NCBI GenBank assembly: GCA_963709185.1
Contig: CAVPVQ010000008.1
Location: forward strand, 124,001 to 188,000
DNA: 64,000 bases
Source of the DNA: Roseiarcus sp963709185
GTDB lineage: Bacteria; Pseudomonadota; Alphaproteobacteria; Rhizobiales; Beijerinckiaceae
Direction of reading: 5' to 3'
The notes under the pieces were generated by a model. The model made no database searches. It was not told where the DNA came from and saw only the letters and a list, made by a program, of their open reading frames with translations. Every line of letters starts with the position of its first letter. Within the stretch, counting starts at the first letter, position 1. The position numbers and the translations under genes were made by a program. Positions 7,076 to 16,982 of the stretch are shown here, piece by piece.

Positions 7076-8272
7076 TTAGCGGCGCAGCGCCTCGACGCCC
7101 GGCAGCGCCTTGCCTTCCATCCATTCGAGGAAGGCGCCGCCGGCGGTCGACACATAGGTGAAATCGCCGGCGACCCCCGCCCCGTTGAGCGCCGCGACGG
7201 TGTCGCCGCCTCCGGCGACCGAAACCAGCTTGCCCTGTTTGGTGCGCTGCGCGACATGGCGCGCCAGCGCGAACGTGCCGTGCGAGAAGCCGGCCAGTTC
7301 GAAAGCGCCGACGGGACCGTTCCACACCACGGTCTCGGCCTCGTTGATCGACGCCACGATGCGGTCGATCGAAAGCTGGCCGATGTCGAGCATCATGCCT
7401 TCGGCCGGAATCGCGTCGACGCCGAAGGCGTGCGAGGGCGCGTTGGCCGCGAAATGATAGGCGACGATCGCATCAACGGGGAGGATCATCGCGCAGCGCG
7501 CGGCTTGCGCCTTGGCCATGATCTCGCGGGCGGTTTCGGCAAGGTCTCTCTCGCACAGCGACTTGCCGACCGGCAGGCCTTGCGCGTTGAGAAACGTATT
7601 GGCCATGCCGCCGCCTATGACCAGGGCGTCGACCTTGGTCACCAGATTGCCGAGCAGGTCGAGCTTGCTGGAGACCTTGGCGCCCCCGACGATCGCCACC
7701 AGCGGGCGCTTCGGCGATTCCAGCGCCTTGCCGAGCGCCTCCAGTTCGGCCTGCATGGCGCGCCCGGCGTAGGCGGGCAATTTGTGCGCGACGCCCTCGG
7801 TCGAGGCGTGGGCGCGGTGGGCGGCCGAGAACGCGTCGTTGACACAGAGATCGCCGAGCTTCGCGAGTTCGGCGACGAACGCCGGATCGTTCTTCTCCTC
7901 GCCCTTGTGGAAGCGGGTGTTCTCCAGCAGCAGGACATCGCCGTTCTTCATCGCGGCGACGGCGTCCTCGGCGACCTTGCCAATGCAATCGGCGGCGAAG
8001 GCGACGGGATGGCCGAGGCGCTCGGCGAGCGCGGCGGCGACCGGCCGCAGCGAATTGGCCTCGTCCGGCCCGCCCTTGGGGCGTCCGAAATGGGCGAGCA
8101 GGATCACCTTGCCGCCCTTTTTGGCGATCTCGTGGATGGTCGGCAGCACCCGGTCGATGCGGGTGGCGTCGGTGACCTTGCCGTGCTCCATCGGCACGTT
8201 GAGATCGACGCGCAGGAGCACGCGCTTGCCGGCGACGACGGCCTCATCGAGGGTGCGGAACGCTGCGGTCAT
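7076..8272 (-). CDS. pgk: Phosphoglycerate kinase
   Basis: Cytoplasmic enzyme of glycolysis/gluconeogenesis that interconverts 1,3-bisphosphoglycerate plus ADP and 3-phosphoglycerate plus ATP. It has 398 residues, the full family length. Motifs seen: RVLLRVDLNVPM near residues 18-29, LLAHFGRPKG, ENTRFHKGEEKND, IVGGAKVSSKLDLL, and the C-terminal nucleotide-binding VAGGGDTVAAL. It follows gap on the same strand after an 82-base gap and is probably cotranscribed with tkt and gap. Confidence 0.97.
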   Translation of the reverse strand: MTAAFRTLDEAVVAGKRVLLRVDLNVPMEHGKVTDATRIDRVLPTIHEIAKKGGKVILLAHFGRPKGGPDEANSLRPVAAALAERLGHPVAFAADCIGKVAEDAVAAMKNGDVLLLENTRFHKGEEKNDPAFVAELAKLGDLCVNDAFSAAHRAHASTEGVAHKLPAYAGRAMQAELEALGKALESPKRPLVAIVGGAKVSSKLDLLGNLVTKVDALVIGGGMANTFLNAQGLPVGKSLCERDLAETAREIMAKAQAARCAMILPVDAIVAYHFAANAPSHAFGVDAIPAEGMMLDIGQLSIDRIVASINEAETVVWNGPVGAFELAGFSHGTFALARHVAQRTKQGKLVSVAGGGDTVAALNGAGVAGDFTYVSTAGGAFLEWMEGKALPGVEALRR

Positions 8273-8354
8273 GACCGGCTCCGTGGGAGCGTTGACCGAA
8301 TAGCCGCCCGCGCTCCCGTTCGCGGGCCGCCGGCGCGGCGCCTGCGCGGCCGCC

Positions 8355-9365
8355 TCAGAGCAGCTTGCCCATCGCCACCGCGGTGTCGCCCATGCGGTTG
8401 GAGAAGCCCCACTCGTTGTCGTACCACGAAAGGACGCGCACGAACGTGCCGTCGATGACCTTGGTCTGGTCGAGGTGGAAGACCGAGGAACGGCTGTCGT
8501 GGTTGAAGTCCGCCGACACGTTGGGCTGATCGGTGAAGCCCAGGATGCCCTTCAACGGGCCGTCAGCGGCGGCGGCCTTGATCGCCGCGTTGATCTCCTC
8601 GATGCTGGTGGCGCGCTTGGCGACGAATTTGAAATCCACCACCGAGACATTGGGGGTCGGCACGCGGATCGCCGAGCCGTCGAGCTTGCCCTTCAGTTCG
8701 GGCAGCACCAGGCCGACCGCCTTGGCGGCGCCGGTGGTCGTCGGGATCATCGACAGCGCCGCCGCTCGGGCGCGATAGAGGTCCTTGTGCAAGGTGTCCA
8801 GCGTCGGCTGGTCGCCGGTGTAGGAATGGATCGTCGTCATGAAGCCGTGATCGATGCCGATCGCGTCGTTCAGCACCTTGGCGACCGGCGCGAGGCAATT
8901 GGTCGTGCACGACGCGCAGGAGATGACCAGATGGTCTCTGGTCAGCTTTTGGTGGTTGACGCCGAACACCACGGTCAGATCCGCGCCGTCGGCCGGCGCC
9001 GAGACGATCACGCGCTTGGCGCCGGCGGTCAGATGCGCCGCGGCCTTGTCCCTTGCGGTGAAGATGCCCGTGCATTCCAGCGCGATGTCGACGCCGAGCG
9101 CCGCATGCGGGAGTTGCGCGGGATCCTTGATCGCGGTGACCTTGATCTTGCCGCCGCCGACATTGATCGTGTCGCCTTCGACCGTCACCGAGTGGGGAAA
9201 GCGGCCGTGAACGCTGTCGAAACGCAAGAGATGCGCGTTGGTTTCCACGGGGCCGAGGTCATTGATCGCGACGACCTCGATGTCCTTGCGCCCGGATTCG
9301 ACAATCGCGCGCAGAACATTGCGCCCGATGCGCCCAAAACCATTGATCGCCACCTTCACCGACAT
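8355..9365 (-). CDS. gap: Glyceraldehyde-3-phosphate dehydrogenase (type I)
   Basis: Oxidises glyceraldehyde 3-phosphate to 1,3-bisphosphoglycerate with NAD(P)+. It has 336 residues. The Rossmann motif INGFGRIGRNVLRA is at the N-terminus, the catalytic cysteine is in SCASCTTNCLAP near residue 153, and the C-terminus has SWYDNEWGFSNRMGD. Residue 33, in AINDLG, is an acidic-type ending typical of NAD preference. It lies between tkt and pgk, which act in neighbouring steps. A GGAGAC sequence precedes the ATG. Confidence 0.97.
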   Translation of the reverse strand: MSVKVAINGFGRIGRNVLRAIVESGRKDIEVVAINDLGPVETNAHLLRFDSVHGRFPHSVTVEGDTINVGGGKIKVTAIKDPAQLPHAALGVDIALECTGIFTARDKAAAHLTAGAKRVIVSAPADGADLTVVFGVNHQKLTRDHLVISCASCTTNCLAPVAKVLNDAIGIDHGFMTTIHSYTGDQPTLDTLHKDLYRARAAALSMIPTTTGAAKAVGLVLPELKGKLDGSAIRVPTPNVSVVDFKFVAKRATSIEEINAAIKAAAADGPLKGILGFTDQPNVSADFNHDSRSSVFHLDQTKVIDGTFVRVLSWYDNEWGFSNRMGDTAVAMGKLL

Positions 9366-9459
9366 CGTCCGTCTCCTAACATGATCCCATTCAACCCAAC
9401 CCGGCGGCCGCGCGAGCGCCGCCTTGCTTCATCGCAATCCTGGCGATGTCGCGGGGCGC

Positions 9460-11451
9460 TCAGCCGGCCAGTCGCGCCAGCGCCGCGTCGGCCACCGCCT
9501 GCGGCGTGATGCCGAAATGCTTGTAGAGCGCCTTGTACGGCGCGCTCGCGCCAAACCCGGTCATGCCGATGAACGGGCCATCGCCGATCAGCGCGTCCCA
9601 TCCCTGGCGCACCGCCGCCTCCACGCCGACCCGCACCTTCGCCGCGCCGATCACCGTGAGGCGATAGGCCTCGTCCTGGGCGAGGAACAGTTCGAAGCAG
9701 GGCACCGAGACGACGCGCGCGGCGACGTTGCGTTGCGCGAGCAGCTTCTGCGCCTCGACCGCCAGCGACACTTCCGAGCCGGAAGCGAAGATCGACACCG
9801 CCGCCTCGCCGTTCGCCGGCGAAATCTCATAGGCGCCGAGCGCGCAAAGGTTTTGCTCGACGTGGACGCGTCGCAACGCCGGCAGGTTCTGGCGGGTCAA
9901 AGCGAGGATCGACGGCGACCGGCGCGCTTCGAGCGCCGCCTGCCAGCATTCCACCGTCTCCACCGAATCGGCCGGGCGGAACAGCAGCAGATTGGGCATC
10001 GCCCGCAGCGAAGCGAGATGCTCGACCGGCTGATGTGTCGGGCCGTCCTCACCGAGGCCGATCAAATCGTGGGTGAACGCGTGGGTGACCCGCACGCCCA
10101 TCAGCGCGGCGAGCCTTAGCGCCGGCCGGCAATAGTCGGTGAAGACCATAAAGCTCGCGCCCGACGCGATGAACCCGCCGTGCAGCGACAGGCCGTTGCA
10201 GGCCGCCGCCATGCCATGCTCGCGGATGCCCCAATGGATATAGCGGCCCGACATGTCGTCCGGAGTGATGTCGCGCGTCGCCTCGACCTTGGTGTTGGTC
10301 GACGGGGTGAGGTCGGCCGAGCCGGTGATGAGATCCGGCAGCGCCGGCGCGAGCACCTTCAGCGCCGCCTCGCCCGCCTTGCGGGTGGCGATTTCCGGGG
10401 CGTCGGCGGCGAGCTTGCGCTTGTAGGCGTCGATCGTCTCGAACAGCGCCTTCGGCAGATCGCCGCGAATGCGGCGCTCGAACTCGGCGCGCTGTTCGGC
10501 GGGGCGCGACGCGAGCAGCGCCTTCCAGCGTTCGCGCGGCGCCGCGCCCTTGGCGCCGACGGCGCGCCAGGCGTCGAGGATTTCGGTCGGCACGACGAAC
10601 GGCTCATAGGGCCAGTGCAGAGCGATGCGCGCCCCGGCGATCTCCGCGGCGCCGGGCGCCTCGCCATGCGCCTTGCTGGTGCCGGCGCGGGTCGGCAAGC
10701 CAAAGCCGATCGTCGTCTTGCAGGCGATGAGGGTCGGCCGTTCGGCGGTTCTGGCTTTCACCAGTTCGCGCAGCACCGCTGCCTGGTCGTGCCCGTCGAT
10801 CAGCACGGCGTTCCACTGCGCCGAGCGGAAGCGGCCGATCTGGTCGACCGAGTCGGACAGCGAGGTCTTGCCGTCGATCGAAATTCCGTTGTCGTCGTAG
10901 AGGACGATCATCTTCGACAGTTTGAGATGACCGGCGATGGCGATCGCTTCCTGGCTGATCCCCTCCATCAGGTCGCCGTCGGAGGCCAGCACATAGGTGT
11001 GATGGTCGACGATGTCGCCGAATTCGGCGGCGAGCATCCGCTCCGCAAGCGCCATGCCGACCGCCATGGCGATCCCCTGTCCCAGCGGACCGGTCGTCGC
11101 CTCCACGCCGATGGTGTGGCCGTATTCGGGATGGCCGGGGGTCTTCGAGCCAAGCTGGCGGAAACTCTTGAGATCGTCGACCGTCAACCCCTCGGCGCCC
11201 CCGACCCCGGTCAGATACAGCAGGGAATAGAGCAGCATCGAGCCATGGCCGGCCGACAGCACGAAGCGGTCGCGGTCGGGCCAATGGGGGTCGGCGGCGT
11301 CGAACTTGAGGACGTCGCGGAACAGCACTGTCGCCATGTCGGCGGCGCCCATCGGCAGGCCGGGATGGCCGCTGTTGGCCTTCTCGACCGCGTCCATCGA
11401 CAGCGCGCGAATGACATTGGCCATCGAGTCATGCGTCACAACCGAGGCCAT
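9460..11451 (-). CDS. tkt: Transketolase
   Basis: Thiamine-diphosphate enzyme moving two-carbon units between sugar phosphates (pentose phosphate or Calvin cycle). It has 663 residues, full length. Motifs seen: AVEKANSGHPGLPMGAADMA, the ThDP-binding DGDLMEGISQEAIAIAGHL with YDDNGISIDG, DGPTHQPVEHLASLRAMPN, and the C-terminal ASGSEVSLAVEA. It is first of the tkt-gap-pgk set. A divergent DUF4164-zapA pair starts 236 bases upstream, a neighbourhood common in Rhizobiales. Confidence 0.97.
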   Translation of the reverse strand: MASVVTHDSMANVIRALSMDAVEKANSGHPGLPMGAADMATVLFRDVLKFDAADPHWPDRDRFVLSAGHGSMLLYSLLYLTGVGGAEGLTVDDLKSFRQLGSKTPGHPEYGHTIGVEATTGPLGQGIAMAVGMALAERMLAAEFGDIVDHHTYVLASDGDLMEGISQEAIAIAGHLKLSKMIVLYDDNGISIDGKTSLSDSVDQIGRFRSAQWNAVLIDGHDQAAVLRELVKARTAERPTLIACKTTIGFGLPTRAGTSKAHGEAPGAAEIAGARIALHWPYEPFVVPTEILDAWRAVGAKGAAPRERWKALLASRPAEQRAEFERRIRGDLPKALFETIDAYKRKLAADAPEIATRKAGEAALKVLAPALPDLITGSADLTPSTNTKVEATRDITPDDMSGRYIHWGIREHGMAAACNGLSLHGGFIASGASFMVFTDYCRPALRLAALMGVRVTHAFTHDLIGLGEDGPTHQPVEHLASLRAMPNLLLFRPADSVETVECWQAALEARRSPSILALTRQNLPALRRVHVEQNLCALGAYEISPANGEAAVSIFASGSEVSLAVEAQKLLAQRNVAARVVSVPCFELFLAQDEAYRLTVIGAAKVRVGVEAAVRQGWDALIGDGPFIGMTGFGASAPYKALYKHFGITPQAVADAALARLAG

Positions 11452-11687
11452 GCTGATCCCCGTGGCATGCGCCGGCGGAACGCCGCGCGTCCATGCCGAC
11501 GACCGGCTTGATAGGCGCCGTGGCCGGGCCTGTCAATCGCCGGCCGGGCCGCGGCGCCGCGCGGCCTGGCGCGCCCGCCGACGCCGTTGTCACATTTCCC
11601 TGTGGCCGGACCGCGGCGGGGCTCGCAACGCGTTGACGTCCGCTTCAACCGAAGCGTAAACATTGCGGGGCAACCCTCGGAATCAGC

Positions 11688-11975
11688 ATGGCCGCCGATC
11701 CTCTGGAGCCGTCCTTGAAGCGCCTGCGCGCCGCCGTCGACCTGCTCGAAGCGGCGGTCGAGCGCCGCCTGCGGCAGGACAGCGCGCAAGGCGACGCGCA
11801 GGAAGAGCTCGCGCTGATGCAGGACGACCGCGCGCGGCTCGCCGTCGAGCTCGACGGAGCGCTCGATCGAAACCGCGGCCTGCTTTCGGCCAACAACGAG
11901 GCGGCGAAGCTGCTGGCGCGCGCCGGCGCCGCCGTCCGCTCGGTGGTCGAGCGGCTCGGCGGCGAGCCAGCCTGA
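11688..11975 (+). CDS. DUF4164 family coiled-coil protein
   Basis: A 95-residue, almost wholly helical protein with heptad-like spacing (LKRLRAAVDLLEAAVERRLR, then DDRARLAVELDGALDRNRGL). It matches the layout of DUF4164 proteins encoded just before zapA in Rhizobiales. Its stop lies 21 bases before the zapA ATG, so the two are probably cotranscribed. A link to cell division is suggested only by this proximity. Confidence 0.75.
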   Translation: MAADPLEPSLKRLRAAVDLLEAAVERRLRQDSAQGDAQEELALMQDDRARLAVELDGALDRNRGLLSANNEAAKLLARAGAAVRSVVERLGGEPA

Positions 11976-11995
11976 CCGGAGAGGAGGCGCGGCGC

Positions 11996-12364
11996 ATGGC
12001 GCAAGTGACAGTGACCATCGGCGGACGGGTCTATCGCCTCGCCTGCAACGAAGGGGAGCAGCCGCATCTTGAGGGCCTCGCCCGCACGTTCGATGACAAG
12101 ATCAACGAAATCCGCAACGCGTTCGGCGAGATCGGCGATCAGCGGCTGGTGGTGATGGCCGCGTTGACCTTCGCCGACGAATTGTCGGAGGCGCGCCGGA
12201 CCATCACGCGGCTGGAGGCGCAAGTCGCCGAGAGCGCTGATGTCGACAACGCGGCCAGGCGCGGCGCCGATCACCAGGCGGCGCAGGTCGCCGAGGCGCT
12301 CGGCGCGGCGAGCCAGCGCATCGAAAGCCTCGCCGCGGCGCTCGCCCAATCGGCCAAGGGGTGA
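11996..12364 (+). CDS. zapA: Cell division protein ZapA
   Basis: ZapA stabilises FtsZ filaments at midcell. The 122-residue product begins MAQVTVTIGGRVYRLACNEG and continues EQPHLEGLARTFDDKINEIR, the conserved ZapA globular head. The C-terminal half is a coiled coil (TFADELSEARRTITRLEAQV). A strong ribosome site GGAGAGGAGG sits 8 bases before the ATG. The reading frame is open much further upstream, but the head domain and ribosome site fix this start. Confidence 0.93.
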   Translation: MAQVTVTIGGRVYRLACNEGEQPHLEGLARTFDDKINEIRNAFGEIGDQRLVVMAALTFADELSEARRTITRLEAQVAESADVDNAARRGADHQAAQVAEALGAASQRIESLAAALAQSAKG

Positions 12365-12462
12365 GCTGGCCTGATCGCCAGACTTTGCACAGGCCTCGCG
12401 CGCGACGGGTGTGAAGATTTAACGGAGCGGCCGCGCAGGCTGGCTCGCCGGAGCGGAGCGCC

Positions 12463-13371
12463 ATGCAATCGTCCCCTTTCACGATGGAGCGCGACGGCGC
12501 GGCGATCTTCGTGCGGCGCTGGCTGCCGGACGGCGCGCCGCGCGCCGCGGTGCAGATCGCGCATGGCCTCGCCGAACATTCGGCGCGCTACGAGCGGCTG
12601 GCCCTCGCGCTGACCGGCGCCGGCTACGCCGTCTACGCGAGCGATCATCGCGGCCACGGGCCCGCCTGCCCGCCAGCCGATCTCGGCTTCTTCGCGGCCG
12701 AAGACGGCTGGCGCAAGTGTCTTGACGATCTCAGGGCGGTGAATCGCCGCATCGCCGCCGATCAGCCGGGGCTGCGAACCGTGTTCTTCGGCCATTCGCT
12801 CGGCTCGATCATGGGCCAGCAATTCATCGCCGAGCATGGCGCCGATCTCGCCGGCGCCGCGCTTTCGGCGACCAGCGGGAGCCCGCCGGCGATCCTGCCG
12901 CTCGGCCGGCTGCTCGCCCGCTTCGAGCGCTCGCGGCTCGGGCCGCGCGGCCATAGCCCCGCCTTGCGCAAAATGTTGTTCGAGGATTTCAACAAGCCGT
13001 TCAGGCCGGCGCGCACCGATTTCGACTGGCTTTCGCGCGATCCCGCCGAGGTCGACAAATATATCGCCGATCCGCTCTGCGGCTTTCCATTCACCGTGCA
13101 ACTGGCGATCGACCTGCTCGACGCGCTCGGCCCGATCGCCGCCAGGGAAACCGTCGCGCGCATTCCCAAGGCGCTGCCGATCTATGTGTTCAGCGGCGCG
13201 CGCGATCCCGTCGGCGCCAAGCTCGACGGCCTGATCGACGCCTATCGCGACGCCGGCCTCGCCGGGGTGACGACGCGCCGCTATCCCGACGCCCGCCACG
13301 AGACGCTGAACGAGACCAACCGCGACGAGGTGACGGCGGATTTGCTTGGCTGGCTCAAGACCATCGCGTGA
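12463..13371 (+). CDS. Alpha/beta hydrolase, lysophospholipase (monoglyceride lipase-like)
   Basis: A 302-residue serine hydrolase of the Hydrolase_4 (lysophospholipase L2) type. It shows HGLAEHSARYERLALALTGA, YASDHRGHGPA, the nucleophile elbow FGHSLGSIMG with Ser near residue 111, an acid in SGARDPVG, and the catalytic His in DARHETLNE. No signal peptide, so it acts in the cytoplasm. Its stop overlaps the next gene by 4 bases (GTGA). The substrate is likely a lysophospholipid or monoacylglycerol, but this is not decided by sequence. Confidence 0.87.
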   Translation: MQSSPFTMERDGAAIFVRRWLPDGAPRAAVQIAHGLAEHSARYERLALALTGAGYAVYASDHRGHGPACPPADLGFFAAEDGWRKCLDDLRAVNRRIAADQPGLRTVFFGHSLGSIMGQQFIAEHGADLAGAALSATSGSPPAILPLGRLLARFERSRLGPRGHSPALRKMLFEDFNKPFRPARTDFDWLSRDPAEVDKYIADPLCGFPFTVQLAIDLLDALGPIAARETVARIPKALPIYVFSGARDPVGAKLDGLIDAYRDAGLAGVTTRRYPDARHETLNETNRDEVTADLLGWLKTIA

Positions 13372-14396
13372 GCGGACCGGCGATGACGCTGTTGAACCTC
13401 ACCCCCGACCATGCCGCGCGGTTCGCGGCAATCGCCCTTGGGCACGTCAGGCGCGAATATCCGCACAAGCCCGATCAGGTGCTGGCCGGTCCGGAGGACG
13501 CGCGCCCGCCGAGCGTGCGGCATCCGGTATTCCACGGCAGCTTCGACTGGCATTCCTGCGTCCACGCCCATTGGATGCTGGCGCGCCTCGTGCGTGAGTT
13601 TCCGGATCTTGCCGTCGCGCCGAAAATCGCCGCGCTGATCGACGCACAGTTCACGCCCGAAAAAATTAACGGCGAATGCGCCACGGTGGCCGCGCCGAGC
13701 GCCCGCAGCTTCGAGCGCCCCTATGGCTGGGCCTGGCTCCTCAAGCTCGCCGCGGAGCTGGCCCTGCACGGCGACCGACGCTGGGCGCAACGCCTCGCGC
13801 CGCTCGCGCGGATTTTCGCCGAGCGCCTGAGCGCCTTCCTGCCGCTGGCGACCTATCCCGTGCGCTCCGGCGCGCATTCCAACACCGCCTTCGCGCTGCG
13901 GATGGCCGCCGACTATGCCTCAGTCGCCGGCGACACCTCGCTGAACGCGCATCTGGGCGAAACGGCGCGGCGCTGGTACGTCGCCGATGCCGACTGCCCG
14001 GCGTGGGGCGAGCCCGGCGGCGACGACTTCCTGTCGCCGACGCTGATCGAAGCCGAATGCCTGCGCCGCATTCTTCCGGTCGATGACTTCCGGCCGTGGT
14101 TCGATCGCTTCCTGCCCCGCCTCGCGCAGGGCGAACCGGCGACGCTGCTGCGCCCGGCCGTGGTCAGCGACCGCGCCGACGGCAAGATCGCCCATCTCGA
14201 CGGCCTCAACCTCAGCCGCGCGTGGTGCTGGCGCGCCCTCGCCGGAGCGTTGCCGCCGCGCGACCCGCGCCGCGCCGTGGCGGCAGACGCCGCCGCGCGC
14301 CACCTCGCTGCCAGCCTGCCGCACATTGCCGACGACTACGCCGGCGAACACTGGCTGGCGAGCTTCGCAGTGCTGGCGCTCGGGGCGGAGGGGTAG
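13368..14396 (+). CDS. DUF2891 family protein
   Basis: A 342-residue protein matching DUF2891: YPHKPDQVLAGPED, HPVFHGSFDWHSCVHAHWML, FERPYGWAWLLKLAAEL, SGAHSNTAFALRMAADYA and HLDGLNLSRAWCW. The His/Trp-rich pattern and alpha-helical repeats resemble alpha/alpha-barrel glycan enzymes, but no reaction is known. The GTG start overlaps the hydrolase stop by 4 bases; an ATG at 13383 is an alternative. It is cotranscribed with the lysophospholipase-like gene. Confidence 0.85.
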   Translation: MSGPAMTLLNLTPDHAARFAAIALGHVRREYPHKPDQVLAGPEDARPPSVRHPVFHGSFDWHSCVHAHWMLARLVREFPDLAVAPKIAALIDAQFTPEKINGECATVAAPSARSFERPYGWAWLLKLAAELALHGDRRWAQRLAPLARIFAERLSAFLPLATYPVRSGAHSNTAFALRMAADYASVAGDTSLNAHLGETARRWYVADADCPAWGEPGGDDFLSPTLIEAECLRRILPVDDFRPWFDRFLPRLAQGEPATLLRPAVVSDRADGKIAHLDGLNLSRAWCWRALAGALPPRDPRRAVAADAAARHLAASLPHIADDYAGEHWLASFAVLALGAEG

Positions 14397-14440
14397 CGCG
14401 GTCGCGGCGATCGCCCGGACGGGCGGCGACGGCCAACGTC

Positions 14441-15985
14441 TCACATCGGCGATGTCGCATCCCGGCCGGCGCGATCATGGATGAGGCCCATGATCTGGCC
14501 GCCGATCCTGTCGTAGTCGCGATCGTTGATCATCTCCCCCTTGATCTTGTAGTCGTCCATCACGACGATGCGATCGGCGAGCGTGATCATCTCGGGCATG
14601 TCGCTGGTGATCAGCAGGATCGCCGTCCCCTCGTCGGCGAGCTGGCGCAGGAGATCGTGAATATAGGCCTTGGTCTTGATGTCGATGCCGACCGATGGCT
14701 CGTCGACGATCAGGATGCGCACGCCGGCCGCCAGCCATTTGGCGACGCTGATTTTCTGCTGGTTGCCGCCGGAAAGGTTGGCGACCGTCTGCGACAGCGA
14801 AGGCGTGCGCACCTCGAGCTCGGCGATGACGGGCGAGACCCGCAGCGCGGATGGTCTCGTCGCTGCAGGACGCCGAGGCGCCCCGCCAGCTTGCGCCAGA
14901 CCGTGATGCCGGCGTTTTCGCAGCACGCGTGTGGGCGAGGATCAGGCCCTCCTGCTTGCGGTCCTCGCTGATGTAGCCGATGCCGCAGCCGGTGGATCGC
15001 GTCGGCCACGCTGGCGACCTGCTCGGCGCGGTTCGCGATCACGACTCGCCCGCGGTGATCGCGATGCAGGCCGAGGATGCATTTGGCGAGTTCCGTGCGG
15101 CCCGCGCCGACCAGGCCGTAGAGACCGACGATCTCGCCCTTGCGGACGTTCAGATCGATTCCGCGAATGCCCGAGCGCGGTCGATACGCCGCGCAGCTCC
15201 AGCATCGTCGGCGCGTTCGCGATGATCGCGCGGCGGTCCAGGTCGGGAATTTGTTCGTTGCGGCCGATCATCAGGCGCACGAGGTCCTGGCGCGACAGCC
15301 CGACGATCGGCTGGCTCTGGCAGGCGTTGCGGCCGTCGCGCAGAACCGTCACTTCGTCGCAGATTTCCTGCACTTCCTCGAGCTTGTGGCTGACGAACAG
15401 CAGGCTGGCGCCCTTCGTCGCGCAGCTTGCGCAGCAGGCGGAAGAGCACCTCGGCTTCCTGCGGCGTCAGCGAGGCCGTCGGCTCGTCGAGCAGCAGAAC
15501 GCCGCGAGCGCAGCGACAGCGCCTTGGCGATCTCGACGAGCTGCACCTTGGCGACGTTGAGTTGCGAGACCGGCGTGCGCGGATCGAGATCGAGTTCGAG
15601 CACATCGAGCCAGCGGCGCGCCTCGGCGTGGACCGCGTCGTAGTCGATCGGGCGAACAAAGACCGCCGCCGAGCCGCTCCAGCAGGATGTTCTCGCCGAC
15701 CGAGAAGCGCGGAATGAGGTTGCGCTCCTGGTGCACGACGCCGACGCCCGCGGCGATCGCCTCGCGCGGCCCTGCGAAGCGGACCGGGCGTTCCGTTGAG
15801 CCGCAAGTTCGCCTTCGTCGGGGCGATGAGACGCCGGTGATGATCTTGATCAGCGTCGATTTGCCCGCGCCGTTCTCGCCCGAGCAGCGCGTGGATCGAG
15901 CCGCCGCGCATGGTGATCGCGACGTCCTGCAGCGCCAGCACGCCAGGAAAGGCCTTCGTGAACGCCGCGCGCCTCGAAGCGACAT
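14441..15985 (-). CDS. Sugar ABC transporter ATP-binding protein (RbsA/XylG type), multiply frameshifted
   Basis: The gene codes for a double-NBD ATPase of a carbohydrate importer. Pieces in alternating frames reconstruct MSLEARGV, KAFPGVLALQDVAITMRGG, HALLGENGAGKSTLIKIITG, GVGVVHQERNLIPRFSVGEN, VLLLDEPTASLTPQEAEVLF, LFVSHKLEEVQEICDEV, then the second domain with NLSGGNQQKISVAKWLAAG and DEPSVGIDIKTKAYI. At least seven sites carry one surplus base (for example near 15415, 15505, 15788, 15806, 15821, 15880). All conserved motifs survive, which argues for sequencing error or very recent damage. It is last in the four-gene transporter set. Confidence 0.8.
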
Positions 15986-16982
15986 CGCGCCATGGCTCGC
16001 GCCCTCTTCCCGACGGCTTGAAACCGGACCTCGCGCAGCCGGTTGACGCCCACCGCCCAGAGGATCAGGAACCCGAGCACGACCTGGACGAAGAACGGAT
16101 CGATCCGGAAGATCACCAGCGCCTGGGTGATGATTGCGACGATGACCACGCCGAACAGCGTGCCGAAAACGCTGACATGGCCGCCCGACGAGCGCGGCGC
16201 CGCCGATGACCGGCGCGGCGAACGAGAGGATCAGCCAGTCGTCGCCGATCGAGGGCTGACCGAGTTGCAAGCCGCGCAACGAGCATCACGCCGGCGAGCG
16301 CGGCCAGGAAGCCCGAAACGCCATGCGCCCACAGCACGGTCCGCGCGATCGAAACGCCCGACAGCTCGGCGGCGTTGGCGTTGCCGCCGACCGCGAGCAT
16401 GTAGCGCCCGATCCGCTGGCGATAGAGCAGATACCACATGGCCCGCCACCACCAGCGCGGCGGGCAACGGTCGAGCCAGGGGATCGGGCCGAGGATCGTG
16501 GTGTTGCCGAACGCCTTCACGCTCTCAGGGATGCCGTAGAACGGCTGCGCGCGCGTGATGCCGAGGTCGGCGCCCTTGAAGATCGAGAGGCTCGCCAGCG
16601 TGATGATGAACGCGGAAATGCCGGTGCGGGCGATCACGAAGCCGTTGGCGAGGCCCGCCAGCGGCGCCGATGCGCGAGCGCCAGCCGACGGCGGCCAGAG
16701 CAGGCGGCAAGCGCCCAGACCTGCATCGGGCCGGCGAAGCGAGATCGCGGCAAGGCCGCCGATCGCGCCGATCGCCAGATTCATCTGGCCGATCGCGATG
16801 ATGATCATCTGCGACATCGCGATCACCGCAGTTCACCGCCGCCGCGAGCAGCAGGATCTGGATGTTGAACGGCGACAGGAACGAGGGATCGAACGCGCTG
16901 ATGCACGACGGTCGCGGCCACGATGATCGCGAGCGGGCCGAACCAGTCGGTGCGCAGAAAATTGCGCGAGCGTCGCCGTCAC
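15986..16982 (-). CDS. Sugar ABC transporter permease (RbsC type), frameshifted
   Basis: Membrane permease of the BPD_transp_2 family. Fragments give FDPSFLSPFNIQILLLAAAV, MSQMIIIAIGQMNLAIGAIG, GFVIARTGISAFIITLASLS, GRYMLAVGGNANAAELSGVS and VIVAIITQALVIFRIDPFFV. The signature ALTHRTSF-like loop with GGNxxAAxLSGV is intact. The GTG start overlaps the preceding permease stop (GTGA). Several single extra bases break the frame, and the exact stop cannot be placed; it should lie at about the start of the ATPase gene. Confidence 0.72.

Noticed and set aside
12365..12462. 6S RNA downstream of zapA
   Set aside because: The gap is only 98 bases and contains no long imperfect hairpin of the 6S type.
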